Shown: piece after piece, positions 13,682 through 17,920 of the stretch
How the letters are laid out: each line of letters begins with the position of its first letter
How positions within the stretch are numbered: position 1 is the stretch's first letter
Assembly: GCA_937901625.1 (NCBI GenBank)
Contig: CALDIE010000059.1
Location: 1-17,920 of the forward strand
Source of the DNA: an uncultured Lachnospiraceae bacterium
GTDB lineage: Bacteria; Bacillota; Clostridia; Lachnospirales; Lachnospiraceae
Direction: 5' to 3'
Length of the DNA: 17,920 nt
Notes under the pieces: generated by a model
Database searches by the model: none
The model's input: only the letters and a program-made list of their open reading frames with translations
What the model was told of the DNA's origin: nothing
Program-made: the position numbers and the translations under genes

Positions 13682-14681
13682 TACGGGAAGAGTGATCGAA
13701 AACATTGCGGTGGGAGGCGCTACCGCAATAGCCGGATGGGGACTTCTGGCAGCATGCGGCGCAGTTGCCTCCGGACCTCCGGGGTGGATCGCACTGGGTG
13801 TGGGATTGATTGCGGCCGGTCTCCATTCAAAAACGGGAAGCAGATTATTGGACAAATTCGGAAATTGGGCTGATACTAAGTTCAGCGAAGCATGGAAAAG
13901 CATTAAAGATTTCGGTTCGGCCGCATGGAACGGAACAAAATCTATTGCAAAAGATATCGGGGATTCGCTGTCTAAAGGGTATGATTATCTCGCGGATAAG
14001 GCCGGTAAGGCTGTCGAAAAAGGAAAGGAAGTGGGTGAGAGTATCGGAGAAGGTATTATGGATGTTTCCGAGTATATCTATGACAAGCTGAATTTCCTGG
14101 TTCGTCAGGTATTCGGTACCGGCGCTTATAAGCCGAATATATACATCTATTCGGATAAGACTGTGGATGTGACATTGAGATTTGTTGATCCGGCGATGTT
14201 AACCAATGTGATCCCGGATTATACCGGTGAATGGAGCGTAACGGCAGAAGGTGACGGAAGACTTTACCTGCAGGACGGCAGTGAACTGGGATATCTTTTC
14301 TATGAATCCGAGACGCAGCCGCACTACTTCCAGAGAGAGGAAGGCTTTTTGGTGGAGGCAGATGAAAGAGCACTGGAGTATGAGATGATCCTTACGGCCT
14401 ATGGGTTTAACGAGACAGAGATTGCGGACTTTATCGATTTCTGGGTAGCAAAACTTCCGGAAGGTGTTGATTATATGATGTACCCGCAGCTTACGGATAC
14501 GATCGATATGGCGATGCCGGTGGAGATCACGCCCGTACCGGAACACATCTTCCGCCTGTGGTTTGCTTTTGAAGCCTATGACGGACAGGACTACAGAGAG
14601 CCGGAACCGGCAGCGATGGAACGCGACGGATACAGCATCGTTGAGTGGGGCGGCGTGATCCTGGATGAGAATGATCATTAA
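13536..14681 (+). CDS. Glycine-rich hydrophobic segment plus KPxIYxY C-terminal domain; probable 3' half of the preceding gene
   Basis: The open frame runs from a TTG at 13536. Its first 14 residues (RREILRRRSR) look out of frame and coding character starts at about 13578. No Shine-Dalgarno site supports the TTG or the ATG at 13665, so independent translation is doubtful. Residue numbers from 13536: 57-96 is a glycine/alanine-rich hydrophobic stretch able to form one or two membrane hairpins. Residues 100-185 are amphipathic helix repeats rich in K, D and G. Residues 199-373 form a compact domain opening with KPNIYIY and closing with IVEWGG. That domain resembles a family I know from Firmicute proteins, with KPVIYLYP and a final FTVVEWGG, of unknown function. 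Fused to codons 1-649 of the preceding gene, it would give a protein of about 1,016 residues. An unrelated toxin-like origin of the N-terminal segment is an alternative. Confidence 0.65.
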   Translation: MRREILRRRSRLLKDIAAGAKIASGLLNAFAFYTGAKDICTQNMNTESNTGRVIENIAVGGATAIAGWGLLAACGAVASGPPGWIALGVGLIAAGLHSKTGSRLLDKFGNWADTKFSEAWKSIKDFGSAAWNGTKSIAKDIGDSLSKGYDYLADKAGKAVEKGKEVGESIGEGIMDVSEYIYDKLNFLVRQVFGTGAYKPNIYIYSDKTVDVTLRFVDPAMLTNVIPDYTGEWSVTAEGDGRLYLQDGSELGYLFYESETQPHYFQREEGFLVEADERALEYEMILTAYGFNETEIADFIDFWVAKLPEGVDYMMYPQLTDTIDMAMPVEITPVPEHIFRLWFAFEAYDGQDYREPEPAAMERDGYSIVEWGGVILDENDH

Positions 14682-14769
14682 ATACTGTGCCGGACACGCA
14701 ATCTTTCTCCGGGATGACGGCTCGTATGCAACCTGTATAGTGGTATATGATCCCGTCTTTGACAGTTGA
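14671..14769 (+). CDS. Possible 32-residue small ORF overlapping the end of the previous frame
   Basis: An ATG at 14671 overlaps the last bases of the preceding frame (TAA at 14679-14681) and opens 32 codons (MIIKYCAGHAIFLRDDGSYA onward), ending in TGA 8 bp before the terminator stem. GGATGAG just upstream is a weak ribosome-binding match. The overlap arrangement suggests translational coupling, and the composition looks like coding sequence. It is too short for codon statistics to decide. No family was recognised. Confidence 0.3.
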   Translation: MIIKYCAGHAIFLRDDGSYATCIVVYDPVFDS

Positions 14770-14777
14770 AAACGACA

Positions 14778-14825
14778 AAAAGTCTCGCAGCGCCGATAAA
14801 TAGTGTGGTTGCGAGACTTTTATCT
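14778..14825 (+). terminator. Long-stem terminator closing the accessory region
   Basis: AAAAGTCTCGCA (14778-14789) pairs perfectly with TGCGAGACTTTT (14810-14821) around a 20-nt loop, followed by ATCTTTGTTTT. The A-tract on the left makes it able to act on both strands. The rest of the 14682-15001 gap holds the small ORF at 14671, a minor 5-bp hairpin at about 14840 and the yicC promoter. Confidence 0.8.
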
Positions 14826-14918
14826 TTGTTTTAAAGTATGGTAATTTTTACCTTCCCTTGCTGTTTTTCTGAATAAGCAGGAATGAATCTCTGAAGGCCT
14901 TACATGTGCGCTTATAAG

Positions 14919-14947
14919 TTGAAAACAGAGAGCGAATGCGCTATAAT
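14919..14947 (+). promoter_or_regulatory. Near-consensus sigma-A promoter of the yicC-remA-gmk-rpoZ-rimO cluster
   Basis: TTGAAA (14919-14924) and a perfect TATAAT (14942-14947) are separated by exactly 17 bp. The predicted start is near 14954, leaving a 48-nt leader with AAAGGGG at 14986-14992. Since this start lies downstream of the ATG at 14936, that upstream ATG cannot be the yicC start on this transcript. Confidence 0.85.
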
Positions 14948-15001
14948 AAGCTTCGTATGCGACGGAAGTGGCATGACTACAGAATAAAGGGGTTATGGAA
15001 C

Positions 15002-15880
15002 ATGATCAAAAGTATGACCGGTTTTGGACGGTATGAGGTTGAGGAAGACAATCGGAAGATCAGTGTGGAGATCAAGGCAGTCAATCACAGATATCTCGAT
15101 GAGAGTATCAAGATGCCCAAAAAACTCAATTTTTTTGAATCTGCGATCCGAAATCTCTTAAAAGAGTACATTCAGCGTGGAAAGGTAGATGTTTACATTA
15201 CCTATGAAGATTTCACGGAAGAGAATGTCACGATCAAGTACAATCATGATGTAGCGGCGGAGTACTTAAAGTATCTCCGCGCGATGGCGCAGGAGTTTGG
15301 TCTGGAGGACGATATCCGCGTATCCACTCTCTCAAGGTATCCCGAAGTGTTTACGATGGAAGAGGGAGATTCCGATGAGGAGGCTATCTGGAAACTGCTT
15401 AAGAAAGCTGTGGAAGGCGCTGCGCGGAAATTTGTGGAGTCCAGAGTTGCGGAGGGTGAGAACCTTCGCGTGGATCTGATCGATAAATTAAACGGTATGT
15501 TAACCGAGGTTGATTTTATCACGGAGAGATCTCCGCAGATCGTCGAGGAGTACAGGGAACGCCTGATGCAGAAAGTCCGCGAGATGCTCGCCGACAAGCA
15601 GATCGACGAGGGGCGCCTGTTACAGGAAACGACGATCTTTGCCGATAAGGTATGCGTTGATGAGGAGCTGGTCCGGTTAAGAAGCCACATCGAGACGATG
15701 AAGCAGGCGTTGATCGATGGAGGAAGCGTCGGCAGGAAACTGGATTTTATCGCTCAGGAGATGAACCGGGAGGCTAATACAACACTCTCGAAGTCGAATG
15801 ACCTGGAAATTTCCAACCACGCGATCACGTTAAAGACGGAGATCGAGAAGGTCAGAGAGCAGATCCAGAACATTGAATAG
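15002..15880 (+). CDS. yicC: YicC/YloC family endoribonuclease
   Basis: YicC/YloC family protein of 292 residues. Members have been reported as endoribonucleases that affect mRNA and small-RNA turnover. The diagnostic start MIKSMTGFGR is present, then VEIKAVNHRYLD in the N-terminal YicC domain. The C-terminal DUF1732 part shows EGENLRVDL, RLLQETTIFADKVCVDEELVRLRSH and KLDFIAQEMNREANTTLSKSN, all conserved across the family. The ATG at 15002 is chosen over the one at 14936 because MIKSMTGFGR is the universal family start, AAAGGGG lies 9 nt upstream, and the promoter starts transcription after 14936. It is the first gene of the cluster, with the next start 9 bp after its stop, a gene order common in Firmicutes. 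Confidence 0.96.
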   Translation: MIKSMTGFGRYEVEEDNRKISVEIKAVNHRYLDESIKMPKKLNFFESAIRNLLKEYIQRGKVDVYITYEDFTEENVTIKYNHDVAAEYLKYLRAMAQEFGLEDDIRVSTLSRYPEVFTMEEGDSDEEAIWKLLKKAVEGAARKFVESRVAEGENLRVDLIDKLNGMLTEVDFITERSPQIVEEYRERLMQKVREMLADKQIDEGRLLQETTIFADKVCVDEELVRLRSHIETMKQALIDGGSVGRKLDFIAQEMNREANTTLSKSNDLEISNHAITLKTEIEKVREQIQNIE

Positions 15881-15889
15881 GAATGGACA

Positions 15890-16156
15890 ATGAATGGTTT
15901 TATTCATATCGGATACGGAAATATAGTCAATCTGGAAAAAGTTGTGGCGATCGTTCACCCGGAGGCAGCCCCTATAAAGCGTCTGGTGGCGAGGGCAAAG
16001 GAAACGGAGAATCTGATCGATGCCACACAGGGAAGAAAGACCAAATCTGTCATCGTGATGGAAAATCATGAGATCATCCTTTCGGCGCTCGTTCCGGAAA
16101 CACTGGCGAGCCGTATGAAGCAGGGGATAGACGATACGGAAGAGAAAGAGGAGTGA
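15890..16156 (+). CDS. remA: RemA-like extracellular matrix regulator (DUF370)
   Basis: DUF370/RemA family protein of 88 residues. In Bacillus subtilis RemA is a DNA-binding activator of biofilm matrix operons, forming ring-shaped oligomers. The hallmarks IHIGYGNIVN, VHPEAAPIKRL, LIDATQGRKTKSVIVMENHEIILSA and PETLASRM match the family along its whole length. The acidic C-terminal tail (DDTEEKEE) is an extension beyond the conserved core. Its ATG at 15890 has AGGA at 15879-15882, overlapping the yicC stop codon, so the two genes are probably coupled. The gmk start follows 4 bp after its stop. Which matrix or other genes it controls in this organism cannot be seen here. Confidence 0.94.
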   Translation: MNGFIHIGYGNIVNLEKVVAIVHPEAAPIKRLVARAKETENLIDATQGRKTKSVIVMENHEIILSALVPETLASRMKQGIDDTEEKEE

Positions 16157-16160
16157 CAAT

Positions 16161-16781
16161 ATGTCCAGAGAAGGCGTACTGGTAGTGATCTCGGGCTTTG
16201 CCGGCACCGGTAAGGGAACGGTGGTTAAAGGCCTGTTGGATCGATATGAGCAATACGCGCTGTCGGTGTCCATGACGACCAGACAGCCCAGACCCGGCGA
16301 GGTAAACGGCGTTTCTTATTTCTTCGTAAGCAAGGAGGAGTTTGAGGCGACGATCGCGGCGGACGGTCTGATCGAATATGCCCGTTATGTAGATAATTAT
16401 TACGGAACGCCCAAGGCGTATGTGGAAGAGCAGTTAAAGGCCGGAAAGGACGTGATCCTCGAAATCGAGATCCAGGGAGCCTTACAGATCAAAAAGATCT
16501 ATCCGGATGCGGTATTGATCTTCGTGATGCCGCCTTCCGCAGAGGAGTTAAGGAGCCGCCTTGAGGGGAGAGGTACCGAGACGGCCGAGGTGATCGAAAA
16601 GAGGATGAAGAGAGCGGCCGAGGAGGCGGGCTTTATCGAGTCGTATGATCACATTGTATTGAATGATGTCGTGGATCAGTGCGTAGAGCAGACCCATGCG
16701 ATCATAGAAGCGGCGCATTCCGCTCCGTCCAAACAGAAGGAACTGATTGAGCGCGTAAGAAAAGGGTTACAGGGAAAATAG
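16161..16781 (+). CDS. gmk: Guanylate kinase
   Basis: Guanylate kinase (206 residues) phosphorylates GMP to GDP with ATP and is essential for GTP and (p)ppGpp supply. The P-loop GFAGTGKGT (G12-T20, K18) has FA where PS is usual (GPSGxGKGT). The GMP-binding segment is SMTTRQPRPGEVNGVSYFFV, followed by LIEYARYVDNYYGTP and the ILEIEIQGALQIK strand. The lid arginines lie in RLEGRGTETAEVIEKRMKRA. The length is the bacterial norm. AGAGGAG about 8 nt before the ATG is a strong ribosome-binding site and overlaps the remA 3' end. Confidence 0.97.
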   Translation: MSREGVLVVISGFAGTGKGTVVKGLLDRYEQYALSVSMTTRQPRPGEVNGVSYFFVSKEEFEATIAADGLIEYARYVDNYYGTPKAYVEEQLKAGKDVILEIEIQGALQIKKIYPDAVLIFVMPPSAEELRSRLEGRGTETAEVIEKRMKRAAEEAGFIESYDHIVLNDVVDQCVEQTHAIIEAAHSAPSKQKELIERVRKGLQGK

Positions 16782-16816
16782 TCGGTATTGGGTGTCTTTA
16801 TCAGGAAAGATGCCGA
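16782..16816 (+). other. Two-part hairpin between gmk and rpoZ
   Basis: TCGGTAT (16782-16788) pairs with ATGCCGA (16810-16816), with one T.G pair. Inside it CTTT (16796-16799) pairs with AAAG (16806-16809). It starts right after the gmk stop, has no T-run and ends 9 nt before the rpoZ Shine-Dalgarno. It could mark mRNA processing within the operon. Confidence 0.35.
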
Positions 16817-16838
16817 TAGATATTAAGGAGGAAGAAAA

Positions 16839-17078
16839 ATGTTACATCCGTCTTACACAGATTTGATGGCAGTGGTTAATGCCGATGTTGAGCAGGGAGA
16901 GGCTCCCGTGATCAACAGCCGTTACTCGATCGTTATGGCTACGGCAAAGAGGGCAAGACAGCTGATCGCAAAAGAGGGCTATGCTCTGATCGATGACTCG
17001 GAAGGGAAGAAGCCCCTTTCTATTGCGGTGGAAGAGTTAGGCGAAGGAAAGATCCACATTTTGGGTGAGGAAGAATAA
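16839..17078 (+). CDS. rpoZ: DNA-directed RNA polymerase omega subunit
   Basis: RNA polymerase omega subunit (79 residues) aids assembly and stability of the beta' subunit. The conserved core is SRYSIVMATAKRARQLI, followed by KPLSIAVEELGEGKI, at the expected spacing for a Firmicute omega. A near-perfect TAAGGAGGA (16824-16832) lies 6 nt before the ATG, the best ribosome-binding site in the cluster. It follows gmk by 57 bp and precedes rimO by 6 bp, the usual gmk-rpoZ linkage. Confidence 0.95.
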   Translation: MLHPSYTDLMAVVNADVEQGEAPVINSRYSIVMATAKRARQLIAKEGYALIDDSEGKKPLSIAVEELGEGKIHILGEEE

Positions 17079-17084
17079 GATCTG

Positions 17085-17920
17085 ATGAAGAATCCTATGC
17101 GATCGAAGAATGTGATGTTTGTATCCCTGGGGTGTGATAAAAACCTGGTCGACTCCGAGATGATGCTTGGCATGCTGCAGGAGGCCGGATACGAGATCAC
17201 AAATGAAGAAGACGAGGCTGACGCTGTCGTTGTCAATACCTGCTGTTTCATCATGGATGCAAAGGAAGAAAGCATCAACACCCTGATCGAATACGGAGAA
17301 CGGAAGAAAAACGGAAACATAAAGATCTTAATCGCTGCCGGTTGTCTGGCACAGCGCTATAAAAAGGAAATCCATGAGGAGATCCCCGAAGTGGATGCTG
17401 TGATCGGAACGGCGTCGTTTGATCGTATCGTGGAAGTGCTCGATTCCGCATTCGGCGGCAGCAGGCAGGACGCGATGGAAGACCTGTCACATTTGATCTA
17501 CGGAAAGCCACGGGTGGTTACCACCGGTGGCCATTATGCGTATTTAAAGATCGCGGAAGGCTGCAATAAGAACTGCACCTACTGCATCATTCCAAAGATC
17601 CGTGGAAGGTATCGTTCCGTTCCCATGGAAGTGCTTGTGGAGGATGCAAAACATCTGGTTGAAAACGGCGCGCGAGAGATCATTCTCGTGGCACAGGAGA
17701 CAACATTATACGGTATAGACCTGTACGGCAGGAAGACACTTCCGGAGTTGCTTAAGAAACTGGCTGCCATCGACGGTCTTGTCTGGATCAGGATCCTCTA
17801 TTGTTATCCGGAGGAGATCACGGATGAATTGATCGACGTGATGGCTACGGAACCTAAGATCTGTCATTACCTGGATCTTCCGATCCAGCATAGCGAAGAC
17901 AGGATCTTGCGCCTGATGGG
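17085..17920 (+). CDS. rimO: Ribosomal protein S12 methylthiotransferase RimO, 5' part (3' end outside window)
   Basis: The frame from the ATG at 17085 is open to the window end, with 278 residues visible of the usual 430-450. RimO methylthiolates a conserved aspartate of ribosomal protein S12. The N-terminal cluster-binding cysteines are C17 (LGCDKNLVDSEMMLG), C53 (VNTCCFI) and C87 (AAGCLAQRY). The radical SAM ligands are C160, C164 and C167 (CNKNCTYC), followed by IIPKIRGRYRS. GCxKNLVDSE, AQETTLYGIDLYG and DLPIQHSEDRILRLMG identify RimO rather than the tRNA enzyme MiaB. The C-terminal TRAM domain should lie beyond the window. It starts 6 bp after rpoZ with only a weak, distant ribosome-binding site (GAGG near 17067), suggesting translational coupling. 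The ATG at 17097 is an alternative start. Confidence 0.93.
   Translation, partial: MKNPMRSKNVMFVSLGCDKNLVDSEMMLGMLQEAGYEITNEEDEADAVVVNTCCFIMDAKEESINTLIEYGERKKNGNIKILIAAGCLAQRYKKEIHEEIPEVDAVIGTASFDRIVEVLDSAFGGSRQDAMEDLSHLIYGKPRVVTTGGHYAYLKIAEGCNKNCTYCIIPKIRGRYRSVPMEVLVEDAKHLVENGAREIILVAQETTLYGIDLYGRKTLPELLKKLAAIDGLVWIRILYCYPEEITDELIDVMATEPKICHYLDLPIQHSEDRILRLM

Noticed and set aside
13536..14681. Assignment of the second frame as a polymorphic toxin because of its YTGAKD and Gly/Ala-rich hydrophobic segment
   Set aside because: The similarity to pre-toxin regions is only impressionistic, no toxin catalytic motif or adjacent immunity gene is visible, and the C-terminal domain belongs to a different family.
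1..17920. Many GATC sites, considered as a sign of Dam-type regulation
   Set aside because: Most fall in codon pairs such as GAG-ATC, AAG-ATC and GAT-CGx favoured by this genome's codon use; they are not clustered at promoters or an origin.

Overview
The window looks like the chromosome of a low-to-mid GC clostridial Firmicute, most likely a Lachnospiraceae-type organism. The clues are the relA - MBL hydrolase - hemZ - hisS - aspS order, the yicC - remA - gmk - rpoZ - rimO cluster, a RemA (DUF370) homologue, Sfp-type and Cytidylate_kin2-type genes, strong Shine-Dalgarno sites, and tRNA genes without encoded CCA. Every confident gene lies on the + strand. The species call is inference; the gene families are read from the translations.

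Region 1 (1-3684): the 3' three-quarters of a bifunctional (p)ppGpp synthetase/hydrolase gene, a glyoxalase II-like metallo-hydrolase, and the radical SAM coproporphyrinogen dehydrogenase hemZ. Region 2 (3685-4618): a cytidylate-kinase-like gene with its own extended -10 promoter, a structured leader and a terminator. A 13-bp inverted repeat brackets this gene, and three tandem 14-bp repeats lie in its 3' end. Region 3 (4619-10950): an SF2 helicase, hisS, aspS, a Sfp-type phosphopantetheinyl transferase and a conserved-looking 108-residue protein of unknown role, probably co-transcribed for much of their length.

Region 4 (10951-11280): a promoter, tRNA-Thr(GGT), tRNA-Pro(AGG) and a strong terminator. 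The A34-bearing proline tRNA is unusual for a bacterium. Region 5 (11281-14822) is the accessory part. It encodes a zinc-ribbon, seven-helix membrane protein with a large helical domain, whose coding signal jumps frame at about 13575-13578 into a second open frame. That second frame encodes a glycine-rich hydrophobic segment and a C-terminal domain with a KPxIYxY motif. The two frames read best as one roughly 1,016-residue envelope protein broken by a single-base change. Two possible small ORFs flank it, and a long-stem terminator closes the region.

Region 6 (14823-17920): a near-consensus promoter drives yicC, remA, gmk, rpoZ and rimO, the last cut by the window end. These are housekeeping genes for RNA turnover, biofilm/matrix regulation, GMP phosphorylation, RNA polymerase assembly and ribosomal protein S12 modification.

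No CRISPR array, insertion sequence, prophage or recognised defence system was found. The least explained parts are the split membrane protein and the repeat-bracketed kinase-like gene.
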